DNA of 64,000 bases. It comes from Gigantopelta aegis (taxonomy: Eukaryota; Mollusca; Gastropoda; Neomphalida; Peltospiridae). The notes beneath the pieces are model-generated. The model was given only the letters and a program-made list of their open reading frames with translations. It had not been told where the DNA came from and made no database searches. The stretch is taken from the NCBI RefSeq assembly GCF_016097555.1, contig NC_054704.1, positions 27,354,795-27,418,794 on the forward strand, given 5' to 3'. This document shows, piece after piece, positions 1 to 12,025 of this stretch (positions are counted from its first letter, which is position 1; each line of letters starts with the position of its first letter). The position numbers and the translations under genes are program-made.

Positions 1-331
1 CCAGTGGTAAAGAGCTCACTTGATGCGCGGTCGGTTTGGGATTGACCCCCGTCAGTGGGCCCATTGGGCTATTTCTCGCTCCAGCCAGTGCACCACGACT
101 GATACATCAAAGGCCGTGGTATGTGCTATCCTATCTATGGGATGGTGCATATAAAAGATCCCTTGCTGCTAATCGAAAAGAGTAGCCCATGAAGTGGCGA
201 CAGGGGTTTCCTCCCTCAATATCCGTGTGGTCCTTAACCATAATATGTCCGACGCCATATAACCGTAAATAAAATGTGTTGAGTGCGTCGTCAAATAAAA
301 CCCTTCCTTCCTTCTTTCCTTCCTTCCTTGT
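1..331 (+). repeat. tRNA-derived SINE, 5' end cut by window edge
   Basis: This is a molluscan-type tRNA SINE. It shows a B-box-like TTTGGGATTGACCCCC stretch, a central part with GTGCATATAAAAGATCCC, and a tail part GTGTTGAGTGCGTCGT followed by a CTTC/CTTT run at about 302-330. At least eight more copies of the family lie in the window on both strands. It ends about 220 bases before the otopetrin exon, so it probably sits in the preceding intron. Confidence 0.85.
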
Positions 332-552
332 GAGTATGACTATATCATTCGCTGATATGTTTAGAAGAGTAAATCATTATCAGCACCATGCATATTACAT
401 ACTTTACCAATAGAAATAAAAAGAATTGTTAATCCACGAAGTAGGCCGCGTCAAGGCTAAAAAGTAGGAAGTAAAATATCTTTTTGAATTATACATAAGC
501 TTTTATATAACAATTCCTAAGAGGTTATATAATATTATATGTTAACTTTCAG

Positions 553-1331
553 GCATTCTGTACATCATGTGGAAGAATATCGGAAGAAAGGGCATTACCC
601 AAGACCAGGAGGAACTTAGAGAAGCCAAGTCAAAGGCCCAGAGAGTAAGCCTCGACTGTACAGGCTCGAGTCGAGGACTGTTTTTAGGTATTCTAGTCTT
701 GGTCGCAGTCGTTATCACCGTCATCACCTTCTTCGTCCTTGTTCGGTCAGAGGGCGGAAACGAGGCTGCCATCATGCTGGAGCACCTGTCTGAAATCGTC
801 ATCTACATAGTTACGTCACTTGCGGTCATTCTGGCTTTCTACAAGATGCACGCGTTGCGGTTCTTGCCCGGGAAGGGGATGGATCTGGAGCAGAAGTTGA
901 TCATTCTTGCCCTGGCAGGAATATACGTATTCTCACTGCTCAGCATTATTGCAGCAGCGTTTATTCCAGGAAAGACACAGAGTTTGCTCATTATTGTGTC
1001 CAGCGTACTGCGCATGTTCCAAGCTACCATTCAGACCGTCTTTATTCTAAATTCCTTACATCGATGTGCGCACCTCAAAGATCAAGAGAAACAGAAACCA
1101 GGAAGGGAGTTTGTGACGTTTCTGTTGATGGTTAACATTGCAATGTGGATCATCAACACTTTCGAGGTGCAGCAGTCAGAAGCAAATCCCGTCCAGATAG
1201 ACTTTTACGGAATTCTGCCTTGGAACATCTTTACACACATTTCAAGCCCGCTCGCTATTTTCTATCGTTTCCATTCAACAGTGTGTCTTTCAAACATATG
1301 GAAGCATGCGTGGAAACGAAAGCGAGCCTGA
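553..1331 (+). CDS. otopetrin-like proton channel, terminal coding exon
   Basis: Otopetrins are multi-pass membrane proteins that form proton-selective channels. This is only the last exon. A polypyrimidine tract and AG precede position 553. The exon opens with two bases of a split codon, then reads ILYIMWKNIGR and stays open to TGA at 1329-1331. From the Met at 567 it codes 254 residues. Hydrophobic segments lie at about 38-59, 76-97, 110-132, 139-161, 183-200 and 218-240. The C-terminal block, with PWNIFTHISSPLAIFYRFH followed by STVCLSNIW, is the strongest match to my memory of the otopetrin C-terminus. The Met at 567 is probably not the start, because family members are roughly 500-700 residues and the upstream exons lie outside the window. 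Family call fairly sure; orthology not assigned. Confidence 0.82.
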
Positions 1332-2350
1332 ATATTTCAACAAGACATTCACCACCGATGGCTATAGTTATGAATTAATATCGTGTATGCCTACAGGGAA
1401 CACAAGGTGTAAAAACTTATGCTATAATGTAGAACATATGACATGTGCTTACACTTGTTCTTGTTTCTTGCATTATCATCTTGCCCCTGGCAGGTAGTCT
1501 TGTTTCAGTGAACAGAAAACATACCATCATACATACCAGTTTGAACCAGACAAAAGTATTAAATAAATAGCTAGATAAAGTTTTTCGCCATCTTCCACTA
1601 AATGTTATTACATGTACAAGTTTTAAAAAATATTTTACCATTCAATGCCTAACAATGCAAGAGTTGAAAGAAATTCAGTTATTGTATAGCATGCTATACT
1701 GTGGATTGACATAAAATATCAACTTATGTTTTTGTTTGTGAACTGCGGTATTTATGGACAATACGAACAAATATTTTATATATGCCAACATTTGTTAATG
1801 AACACATAATACTATCTGGTATGGACTTTTTAAAGCATTGGCAGCGAGTGCACGTTTCCGGGTGACTAACGCAAAGCAATAATAAATGTATAAAATATTA
1901 ACCTGGGGTGTATACTGAATCCTATACTAGCATTTGAAAGAAGGAAATAGTATCTCAACCAGGCTATACTATAAAGTACAGCTGGGTGCGGTGCTAGTGG
2001 CGTAGCTAATTCGAATTTCTGCCTGATATTTTGATACTATCGGTACCAAAGGCTTTTTATTTATATTTCTCATGAATTATTGTTATTAATATGTTTGATT
2101 TACATTGCGAGGCAGCACTTTAAAATGGCATAATAGAATATCAATATACCTCAAGAGTATTATGCTGTACAAAAGGCTTCTAAAATATATTTTGTATTTG
2201 GACTCGAGTTTATATGCAGTATTACCCAAGACAACATGGACTAAGCACAGACCAAAACTTTTAAAGGCTTCTTATTACTACATATCAGTGGCGTAACGAA
2301 GGGAGGGGGTGAAGAGCACGGGGTCCATGCCCCTCAAACGCTTTTTTTTT
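1332..2350 (+). other. 3' UTR and intergenic DNA after the otopetrin exon
   Basis: No further coding exon is visible. An AATAAA at 1562-1567, about 230 bases after the stop, is a plausible polyadenylation signal. The rest is AT-rich single-copy-looking DNA. Near 2287 a short phrase CAGTGGCGTAACGAAGG resembles a MITE terminus, but no matching opposite end was found. Confidence 0.4.
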
Positions 2351-2354
2351 TAAA

Positions 2355-2812
2355 CTTTGGTCTCACTACACAGATCACTTCCGGGTGAGAGTTCATTCAT
2401 CACGTTCCACTATAGTTCCTAATTGTGACATATGTTGTGGTTCACATATTCACTTCTAGGAGTTGGGGAAGAATTAAAACAATATGTATGTTTAATGGTA
2501 AGCCTTCTAGCTATATTTTACCCATGTTATTTTGTAATATTGTGCATCGACCTTTTGGGACATGGGTGTACAGCGCAAGAAACAGCCGGAGTGAATCAGT
2601 TAATGAACCACCTGTTCGGACCGGTACTACAGCCAGATGCGGTCATATAGCAAACAACCCCCCCCCCCCAAAAAAAAAACTGAGACGGAAATGTTCCCAA
2701 TTTTGGAGTGAAAATAAATGCTTATATAATGTATGTTCGCAATGGTGTATGTTGTTAGTGCCAACGAGAACCCGTTCTATTGGCAATCTTTGTTTGAAGT
2801 GTAGTGAGACCT
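2355..2812 (+). repeat. dispersed repeat, copy 1 (partner at 43707-44123)
   Basis: About 450 bases match 43707-44123 at high identity, from the phrase TTGGTCTCACTACACAG through CCCATTCTATTGGCAATCTT-like sequence. Both copies keep one reading frame open over about 65 codons, ending at a TAG. It begins near a splice-acceptor-like CTTCTAG and includes the peptide LCIDLLGHGC. It could be an old duplicated last exon or chance. Differences between the copies are mostly amino-acid changing, so I see no constraint. Confidence 0.6.
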
Positions 2813-3878
2813 TTATAAAATTTTATGTAGGTGTTTTGGACAAATTAAAATTATGTTGTAACTGGAATGCTAATCAAGCGTTTAAAAATTAAGTGTTTTT
2901 TTTTTCGTAAAGGTAAAAGACCACATGCCATCAAAACCAAATTACCAATGTATCTGATAGTGTGAATATGAATATTCATCAGTTTGCTGATTTAGTTAAA
3001 TTGGTGACTGAAAGGTAATAAATGGCACAGAAAAAAGGAAACAAAAAACATAACATCATTCACAATAGGTGCAGTATTATAATTATGTGAATCATTGGGC
3101 TTGTAATATATGAATATAACTTGTCATTATATGTAAATATGTACATTTGTGAATAAAATATGTTTTGTTTTAAAGCACCAGTAGTAACTATTTACTGCAA
3201 GTGAAACCTTACCACATTCGTAATCAACCACACGAAACCGTATAAATATCATGAAAACGCAATTCTTTACATATAATACGGTGTTAGATATTACAAAATA
3301 ATGTACTACAATGGTAACGATTCCGCTGATGGTACAAAAAAACACCCCTGAGATTTGCTTCATTAAACGATTTTATAGTATTGGGAGGCGATATTACACT
3401 TTTGTCGGCGTTTAATTTTGTCTGTGTTTAATAAAATGTGCATGATGATTATATTTTAAATATTTAATAAAGATATGTAAATAGTGTTTGTAACTCGATG
3501 TCTGTGTGACGGAATATTGCTCAGAAAGGAAGTGCAATAAAATTCGAAAATAGAAATATTCAATTGTTGGCTCTTTTCAGTAAAAACAAACGAACGAAAA
3601 CAAAACAAAACAACGAATAACAACAACACAACAAACAAAAATAAATTTGAATTAAAATCTAGTAGAGACTACTGAGCAAATATGGTCTTTATGAAACTAT
3701 AACAAGATACCTCCCCATCCACTAGAAAGACGTCCGTCCCGCATAACACCTCAAACACGTAAACAGCCACCACAACAAATCCATCCATCTACAGGGACCA
3801 ACAACCACATCTACGACAGTAGCCATGTTGAGTACTACTGAACAATAGAGTGAAGCAAAACTGACCGCAATAGTTGCC
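2813..3878. other. AT-rich stretch, no gene seen
   Basis: Short open frames here have low-complexity, hydrophobic translations and no recognisable motif. No repeat ends were identified. Confidence 0.5.
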
Positions 3879-3883
3879 CCTAG

Positions 3884-4032
3884 CAGAGGCGGATCGGAGG
3901 GGAGGTGGGCCAGGGACGTGTATAATATTATATATTAATTTTCACCACCCTCCAAACCTCCCCCAAAGTTCCCTTGGCATTCCGGCTCATGTCATTGGGG
4001 CCCCCTAAATGGAATTTCTGGATCCGCCACTG
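3884..4032. mobile_element. MITE with CAGTGGCGGATC-type ends
   Basis: The left end CAGAGGCGGATC mirrors the right end, whose reverse complement is CAGTGGCGGATCCAGA. Both sides are flanked by CCTAG (3879-3883 and 4033-4037), a probable 5-base target duplication. The element is 149 bases and non-coding. The same terminal word recurs at about 44640 and 59913. Confidence 0.65.
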
Positions 4033-4184
4033 CCTAGAGTGAACCACGTCTATACTCAGTTATGACTCATGACTCATAACTACAGAGCGTCGACCATATT
4101 GCTCAGCTTAAACCACTGAAACACGTGTGTAGCAGGGATGAACGAAGCATAACGGTTCTTACCAGTTAAAAAGTACGGAGTCCG

Positions 4185-4430
4185 TTGGTGTCAGAGGGAG
4201 TGACTATATCGGGTTCCTATCCCCCCCCCCCCACCAAAACAACAACCCACCCAAGCAACAAAAACAAACTCCCACCAAAAACAACAACATCCCCCCCAAA
4301 AGAAAACCCCCAACCCACCCCAACAACAACCAAGCAACAAACAAAAACCAAAAGCAACCAACAGCATCTGTACCCTTCTTTTCTGACTAATAACTTTATA
4401 GGATGTATACTAGCAAATCAAATCCCATAG
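4185..4430 (+). repeat. C/A-rich low-complexity tract
   Basis: The tract is dominated by CCCCC, ACAAC and AAAAC words. Its open frame translates to a Thr/Pro/Lys-biased string without a domain, so I do not call it a gene. Confidence 0.7.
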
Positions 4431-5490
4431 ACGACAATAGTAACGTGGCTAAAACTCCTACCTACCGCGTATCAATCGGCATAAATGCCACGGATATAAA
4501 TACTACCACCCCTCACCCTTAAAGTGAATCAGAAAAAATTGGGGGTCAAGCTGCTCATTTCTGAGATAACGGGCAGCGTCTATGACTACCCTAGTTCCGC
4601 ACAGAATTCGAGTACTTTGTTTTACAGGTACCCCATACATGTTTCAAGCACAAGGCTACTTACCCAGATGAAACTTTTTTTTTTTTTTACACCCAACACA
4701 CTCACATTTATCACCAATCACAGGACTTGTGGTATTCACTTCTCTGTCAAAAGATATTTGATTTAGTACTACCTATACCAGGATAATAACAGTTTGCACC
4801 TTACATCATATGAATATTACCCACTTTTTGTAATAATTTCAAGTATGCAGGTTGCATGCCTTTTAAATAGTGACATAATCAAAATTACATGTCAAAACAT
4901 TTTGTTCCTAGTGTTTTCATGAACATGATAGGCTAAGGAGGGCTATTCATGAATTCGATGGTATATGATAACAAAAAACCCCCACCTTTTTAAACGAGCT
5001 GTAAAATAAATTGTTTGTAATAGTCGTATATGTAGTTTTCTAGTTCTTGCATACCTATAAACTAGAAATTGCAACATCTAAAACTTTAACGCTTACCTTT
5101 AATACTAAAAAATCCAGGTAAATCCAAAACGAACACAACTTAGTAATTTACTAGTCTTCCAGTATGTGTTAACGTTCTAGAGACAGATGGGACTCGTTGC
5201 GAAGTAAACGTGACGTGCATGCGTTTATGACGTCATGGTGTTACTTAGTACTGTCTTCTACACATTATTGTAAATAAAACACATTTCTTTCACAATATTT
5301 AAAATGAAGATATGCCAAAACATCTCTCCTTCCTTCTATCTGTCCGCATCGGACAGATATCTCCCCCATCCCTTTCTCTCTTTCGGACTTGTCTTGTGGA
5401 CTTTTAGACATAATCAGTTGTTACATTAATATGATTCTGCTCAATATTCCCCATTACATTTACCCCACCATGCGTTTTATAAAGTTAAAA

Positions 5491-5735
5491 GTTTGTTTTA
5501 TTTAACACCATTTTTAAAGCGCAATCATCGGTTATTGGATGTCAAACACTTGGTAATGCTGACATATTCTTGGAGAGGAAACCCTCTACATATTTCCAAT
5601 ATGCACCATCCCGCACAGGACAGTACATACCACGGCCTTTGATATACCAGTCGTGGTGCACTGGCGGGAACGAGAAATATCCCAATGGGCCCACCGACGG
5701 GGATAGATCAAATACCGACCGCAAGATCTACGTCG
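5491..5735 (-). repeat. tRNA SINE fragment, minus strand
   Basis: Read on the minus strand it carries the SINE head part (CGGTATTTGATCTATCCCC), the CCAGTGCACCACGACTGG core and a variant tail ending TAAATAAAACAAAC. This tail, whose reverse starts GTTTGTTTTATTTAAC, marks a different SINE subfamily from the CTTC-tailed copies. Confidence 0.75.
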
Positions 5736-6145
5736 TGCCTCTGCATTTCATACCGCCTCCCACTATTAAAGCCTTGAAAACTCACTCTAGTTGAAGCTAG
5801 TACTAAGATACGAATCCAGCAACTATTAGCCGTAATCCATTAATACTTACCTTTTATACAGAGATTACGAAAATAAAAACAGTAAATCCAGAATAACTAA
5901 AACTCGCTGTTAAGTAACACGTATCGTACATGTGTTTATAACTTCATAATGAGGCTTACGTTTTAAAGATATATCTATTCGAGTTTATATACGCAAAATA
6001 AGTAGGCTACTATATTAATCTAGTAACGATTTTGCAGTATGACGCTGACTATATTTTGTCAATGATAATGCGTTTGATAAATAAATAAAAATTTGGTATC
6101 TATATTGTTACACAAAACGTTATTTACTGTACTGAAACGAATGAA

Positions 6146-6442
6146 GTTTGTTTTGTTTAACGACACCACTGTAACACATTGATTAATTAATCATCGGCTA
6201 TTGGATGCCAAACATATAGTTATTCTGACTCGTAGTCATCAGGGGAAACACGCTACATTTTTCTAATGCAGCAAGGGATCTTTTATATGCACTTTCCAAC
6301 AAACAGGAAAGCACATACTACGGCCATTGTCCAGTTGTGGTACACTGGTTGTAACGAGAAAAAACCCATTCAGTTGAATGGATCCACCTAGGTGGTTCGA
6401 TCCTGCGACGCAAGCACCTCAAGCGTGCACTCAACCGACTGA
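6146..6442 (-). repeat. tRNA SINE with 13-base target duplication
   Basis: A minus-strand SINE of the AAACAAAC-tailed subfamily. It is flanked by exact copies of TGAAACGAATGAA at 6133-6145 and 6443-6455, a clear retroposition duplication. Its head is diverged. Confidence 0.85.
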
Positions 6443-6567
6443 TGAAACGAATGAATGAAAGAGTAGGCTATACATGTATTTTATCGAGTCATTCTTCAAA
6501 AATGCTTTTTTTGTTTGTTTTAGTAAACAATTTAGACCCATAATTTGGTCAGTGGCCTAAATAAAAA

Positions 6568-6864
6568 GGGACGGGACGTAGCCCAGTGGTAAATCGCTCG
6601 GTCTGGGATCAATCCCCGTCGGTGGGTCCATTTGGGCTATTTCTCGCTCCAGCCAGTGCACCACGTCTGGTATATTAAAGGCCGTGGCATGTGTTATCCT
6701 GTATGTGGGATGATGCATATAAAAGATGCCTTACTGCTAATCGAAAAGAGTAGCCCATAAAGTGGCAACAGTGGGTTTCCTCTCATTATCTGTGTGGTCC
6801 TTAATCATATAACCGTAAATAAAATGTGTTGAGTGCGTCGTTAAATGAAACATTTCCTTTCCTT
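6568..6864 (+). repeat. tRNA SINE, near full length, with target duplication
   Basis: Begins GGGACGGGACGTAGCCCAGT, has the B-box-like GTCTGGGATCAATCC and ends with the GTGTTGAGTGCGTCGTT tail and a short CTTTCCTT run. Flanks CCTAAATAAAAA (6556-6567) and CCTAAATGAAAA (6865-6876) differ by one base and are read as the target duplication. Confidence 0.85.
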
Positions 6865-7715
6865 CCTAAATGAAAATTCTGAGTGTTTATTTCAAGTGAC
6901 TGCTGGAACACAGGTAAACTGTTCAGTTTATTGTGATAATCACAACTGAGTAATCAGAGGAAAGGCTAACACAAGTTGTCACAGTGCAATATTAGACTAT
7001 TCATTTAGCAGACCAGGGAAAGTATAAATAAAAGGGTCAGTTATGTTCATAGTCAACCCTTCCCTAACATGGGCGTACGGGCTCCAATTTTTTTTATGCA
7101 TTACAACCAGCTATATAAAGGTGCAAACAATCACTACGATTTTGTTTTTGTTACATTGACTACAACTAATATTGTGGGTAGAATGATGGCCATAAGCGTA
7201 CGAGACAGGGGGCGGGGGCTAGAGCTTGTCTCGATAACCATTATTTCTCAGATGAATGTGCATTTTAGAAGTGTGTAAAATGCATTTTAGGGTACTGCGA
7301 AAACATAGATGTCCATAACCACTTCAAGTGTATGAAAATTAATATTCTGAATAATAAAATTAAGTTCTTCTAATTTAAATGATCAAAAACAGCTTTAATC
7401 ATGAAAAATGTGTTGTAGTGTTTAAAAACTACGATCTGTCACTTTAAGTTTCATGAATAAGCTACAAGATTATGAAAACTAAAAGTATCATTGATGCTAA
7501 AAAAAATTGAATATTCTTATTAAATAAAATCTCGTTTGCAAACCTATCATGACTTTTGTTTTTCTGACTGAATGATAATAGCTACATCTAACAAAGTTTT
7601 TGTAACATTTATAAAAATCTGGCATTCAAATGATTGATACAGGGCAACTACATGTAATTCACCTGAATTACACCCTTACATGAACCATTACATGACAGAA
7701 TAAATTATTTCTAAC

Positions 7716-8870
7716 CTTGAGCAAAGTCTTAACAACACTAATATGTTCGTTGGCTGTAGCGGTAATAAGTGGTGTCTGTTTGGCATCGTCGTCACAAATG
7801 AAGTTAACGTCGGCACCAGCCGCTGCGAGGATCTGACAGATTTTGTGATAGCCTTCCAGAGCAGCCACATACAGCGGACTCTCACCCAGCTTGTTAGTGA
7901 CATTCACGTTCAGGTTCCCTGTCGACACACCCAGAAAATGCAGTCAAATTAACAAACTTACATACATCAATACAGTAATAATAATATATTGAGCATCTCT
8001 GAAAATGCACCATTAAAATGTTAAGATATTAGTATTTTAATTTCCAAATAACCTAAGTTGTACCGCTGGTGCATTTTCAATGATGCTGAGTATTAGATAT
8101 TAAGTGGAATCTATGTATGTGTGAAATCATTACATGTTAAATGTGCTACACAAAGTCTAAATGTTAAAATTGACAAAACAACATGAGTCAAAGCGTTTGT
8201 GTTTCTATACTGCCAGTAACAAGTAGATCAAATGTATGAATATATCAGCAGTGTATGAGCCAGGAATGCCAAGTAAAACACAGGATGTTACTACATGGAT
8301 TACTGGTATGTTTCCATTTTTTCAGCTATAATTTTAAACTATATCTTTCGTATTCCCTATTGAATACAGTATTTAAAAAGCTATACATGTCCACTACCGT
8401 GTCCAACAAATATTCATATCTCCTAAGTCTAAGGGCTTGAACGTTTGTCAAAAATGGACAAGACACTATGAATGTCACATTTGATCTCTAAGTCTACACG
8501 ATAAAGCTATACCCTAAATTTCAGCTCAACGCTCAATATTTGTTTAGACATTGCCAAAACTATCTATGAAACAAACGGACAGACAGACCAACAGACAGAC
8601 AGAGACAAACATATTATATAGTTGGACAAGTAAAGAACTAATAATTTACTCACCACTGCTAAATTGGTATGCAAGAAAATGGGAACCTGCTGTTTATTAA
8701 AGATGGCCCTGCTGTATGTGTGCTATAGTGAGAAATACCTATTCACCTGTATTGACAAGGACAGAAACCAGAGGGTGACGTGCTTTCTCCACTACCACAA
8801 AGATCAGAGATTCTCCATTAGACAGAGCAGCATTTCCATCCACTCCATGGTTTAGCAAACACTCCACCAC
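7716..8870 (-). pseudogene. ankyrin-repeat gene, orphan exons 3 and 4 of copy 1
   Basis: Exon 3 (8870-8747, 124 nt) starts after an ACTAG acceptor and ends ATACAG before GTGAAT. Exon 4 (7918-7716, 203 nt) follows an AG acceptor and ends CTCAAG before GTTAGA. Phases agree (exon 3 ends with one base of a Gly codon, exon 4 supplies two). The joined peptide has two ankyrin units, with GESPLYVAALEGYHKI and KQTPLITATANEHIS. Exons 1, 2 and 5 of the intact copy 2 gene are absent, so this can only be a remnant or donate exons to another transcript. Neither exon carries a stop. Confidence 0.75.
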
Positions 8871-9102
8871 CTAGTAATGAAACACAATATGGTAAATTAC
8901 TGCAGTTAAACTATTAGTAGTAGAAAACCAGAGTCAAGTGTCGATGTCACTATTCCAGTATGAATAATCAATCTAGTTACAAAACTAGTGCATGTACAGT
9001 ATAAAAATCAACACATAAAACACCAACACATAAAACACCATATAAACTGCCTATTGGACATTATGAATGTAAAGTAGTGTAATAATGGCAGTTTATTCAT
9101 AT

Positions 9103-9656
9103 CTAAAGTCCGAACTACATTGTTAACTACAATAAATTACTCTCCTACCTTTAATTACTGTTAAATTTCTCCCACATTTTGTACAGACAACAATTGTGAA
9201 CAAAAATGTTGTATTTAAATAGATGGTACGTACTACAGTGTAACAGTGTCACCTATATCGACTTTGCTGAGATCTCCTAGGACAAAAAACAGGTAATTTT
9301 TTTACCGACTGCCGTTTTGCTTTTTTATGGGATACTCTTCAAGAGGGGTGGAAAGCTCAAGGTGTGTGAATTAATTAATATGATGCCCTAATGATTGCTT
9401 TATACCTTAACGCCTGTCATGACCTTGTTAGATTACATCACATCCTTACACCCCTCTTGGAGAGTATTCCACAAAATAGCAAAATGGCAGCCATGTTTTT
9501 TGTCCTAGGAGATGTCATCGAAGTCGATATTGGTAACATGGTTGCTATCTAGTATGTGGAATATGTGGCATTGCAATATTTTTTTCACGATCTAACAGTA
9601 ATTAAAGATAGGAGAGTAATTTATCGTAGTTGTTAACAATGTGGTTAGGACTTTAG
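9103..9656. mobile_element. foldback element with arms of about 250 bases
   Basis: The left half (CTAAAGTCCGAACTACATTG..., later CTCCTAGGACAAAAAACA) is repeated in reverse orientation in the right half (...TGTTTTTTGTCCTAGGAG, GTGGTTAGGACTTTAG). The arms meet near 9390 and are diverged but alignable nearly end to end. It is non-coding and shared with copy 2 (48833-49587), so it predates the duplication. Confidence 0.75.
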
Positions 9657-9954
9657 TTTCACAGTACTTGGATGCTATGGAAACAAAAATATGAACTAAC
9701 AAGTGTAATACACATGTAATTGAAAAAATAATAATTCAATATTAAATCAGGGTTCAATATTTCATGTGAACATCACTGTTTGCCTGTGGTCACGTAACTT
9801 TATATTCTAGAGAACTGCCAGTGGGTTACATTGTTTACTGCTAATTTCAAAAGATAACTATTGTCATTGCAAGTTTGAAATAATTGACAGCTTAAACAAA
9901 TATGATTTATATGACTGCATAATCCGGTACGTAGGGAAAAATCACGGGAATCTG

Positions 9955-10110
9955 TTGATGCCACTCCTAGACACCCCAGTCTTTGGTATACCAGTTATGG
10001 AGACCTCGTTTAGGACAGGAAAAAATGATTACCAAGGTGGGGATGGATTCTTCGATTCTTTATTACTCAGCCAATTCCTCTACCACTAAGCTAAATCGTT
10101 TCGCAAAATA
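9955..10110 (-). repeat. old tRNA-SINE remnant
   Basis: On the minus strand, CGATTTAGCTTAGTGGTAGAG resembles a tRNA A-box region and AAGAATCGAAGAATCC a B-box. A counterpart lies at about 49868-50030 in copy 2. Confidence 0.5.
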
Positions 10111-10189
10111 TATTTAGCAAAATTAAAATTATGCTTCTAATGGCAACTCAGTCTGATAAAATATTTACACACATCTGTTAACTTTATTA

Positions 10190-11701
10190 TACTGACAGCC
10201 ATTGAAATAGCAGCACTCATTAATTTGGCTCATTGTTTGTATTTGTGGAGATGCGGTCTGAAATATAGGGTAGAACGAATGCAACGGGGCGAAAGGTCAC
10301 GCCAAACCGTACTTTGTGCACGTGCTGAAGCATGTTATTTTTGGGAGCAGAAATCTTGAAAATGTCCAAAATGCACATTCAAGTCATTTCACTGGCACCT
10401 TATAGTACCAGTTCTACGGTTATAAAGCCGGGAAATTGAGTTATCAGATTCACATGTTGTGATCGGCCTTAGGTTAATGCAACAACGTTCATGATGCTGC
10501 GACTTTCTGGCATTGAGAAGGGATGAGCCATAGGATGTCTTAGAGCCGGCTTGTCGGCGAGGGAAGTGGCCCGTAGATTCAGTTGCCACAAATCTACGAT
10601 TGTGAGACTGCAACACCACCTATGACAAACTGGCACCCCATGTGATCGACCCCGCCCTGGTCCACGACGTGTCACTACCCGCCACCAAGATCGGTAAATT
10701 TACCTGTCTCATCTGCGAAACAGATTTCAACAAGTAGCTAGGACAGCTACTTCCACGCATGACCCGAAAGGTCCGATCAGCCAACAGACCGTACAACGCC
10801 GACTACAGAAGCAGAGTCTGCAACCAAGAAGATCCTGCGTTGGACCCATCATGACACAGCGGCATCGGCAACAGCGATTTCAGTGGGCTCGAACGCATCA
10901 TCGATGGATAAAACGCCATTTGGGACAGATCCTCTTTACAGACGAATCCAGATTTCATCTCAGCTATGCCGATGCGGGTGTAGCGGAGACGTGGTGAAAG
11001 ATACGCCAACTGTTGTGTCCATGAGGTGAATCGCTGGTAGTGTGATGATATGGGGAGGAATCGGCATGCAAGGTAGGATATTACCTTCATATTTTCCGAG
11101 GACATTGCATCGCCCAAACGTACAGAGACGAGGTCCTCCAAAGCCACGTCATGCCCCACATGGCAGCAAACCCTCATCTACAGATGTTACAACACGATAA
11201 CGCCAGACCTCACACGGCTCGACTCACCATGGTCTATCTGAACCAGCAACACATCAATGTTCTTCCATGGTCATCTCTGTCACCCAACCTATAGAACATG
11301 TTTGGGGTACAATGGGACGATTATTCCAGCTGCAAGCCCCTGCTTACACTCTTCAGCAATTGGAGGCAAATTTGGTTCGCGTGTGGCATCAGATCCCCCA
11401 GGCCTTCACCAGGAGGGTCATCTGCTCCACGAGACGCCGCTGTGCTGCCATATTGGATGCTCATGGTGGTCACACCCGATACTGACATACTGTACCACAT
11501 TCACAGAAATTCTGTTTGATACCCAACGCACAATAAGTGCTAGTTAATGAAATTAAAGGATGTTACCAACCTCTTGGACTTTGTCATCTCTTTGCAGAAT
11601 AGTGTCTTTTTCGTAATACAGTGCCTGAATAGAATTTGCTTGCTACATTCACTGATTTAATGACACATCAGTTGGTGCTGCGTTTTCTATGGCTGTCAGT
11701 A
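10190..11701 (+). mobile_element. Tc1-like transposon, decayed
   Basis: The termini TACTGACAGCCAT (left) and ATGGCTGTCAGTA (right) are inverted repeats that continue imperfectly for about 28 bases. TA flanks each side (10188-10189, 11702-11703). Copy 2 has the uninterrupted TTATTATATACTAC at about 50135, which matches the predicted empty site exactly. The element is 1512 bases and was inserted after the segmental duplication. Confidence 0.88.
10440..11485 (+). pseudogene. Tc1-family transposase pseudogene
   Basis: Reading across frames shows FTDESRFHLSYADAGV (first catalytic Asp), LQHDNARPHTARLT (second Asp), then a short gap where SPDLNP should be, IEHVWGTMGR (the Glu) and a C-terminal DAHGGHTRY. 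The N-terminal half has several stops and frame breaks, so no transposase can be made. The C-terminus GGHTRY is shared with the intact element at 35880-37377, but the two differ widely and have different termini. Confidence 0.8.
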
Positions 11702-12025
11702 TATATACTGCTATTACTAGTCCCTTGTAATGTCATTCTTAAAGATGTTAAATCTGGCCTTGATATTGCAGTGGCTATACCACTGTGTTTAAAACTGTTT
11801 AATGCTTGGTTTATTTCAAGTCCAGGTTTCATCACACACTGAGTGTACAAGTAGCTTGTTGGGGTGTTAAGCAACACCAACTTCTCACTAACCATTAATT
11901 TTTGTCATGCACAAGCAATCTAGACAACTGGTGTATGTGCCAAAGACAGTGTGCTTAACACATACCTCAATACAAGCATATAAATAAATGAACCATAAAA
12001 ATTAACATTGATTGACCAACACTTC

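Noticed and set aside
2425-2892. Long plus-strand ORF of 155 codons
   Set aside because: It overlaps a dispersed repeat in a different frame from the one kept open in both copies, and it runs through poly-C/poly-A.
4185-4430. Thr/Pro-rich 81-codon ORF
   Set aside because: Low-complexity translation of a C/A-rich tract; no domain.
10389-11177. Minus-strand ORFs of 76-124 codons
   Set aside because: Shadows of the plus-strand Tc1 transposase pseudogene.
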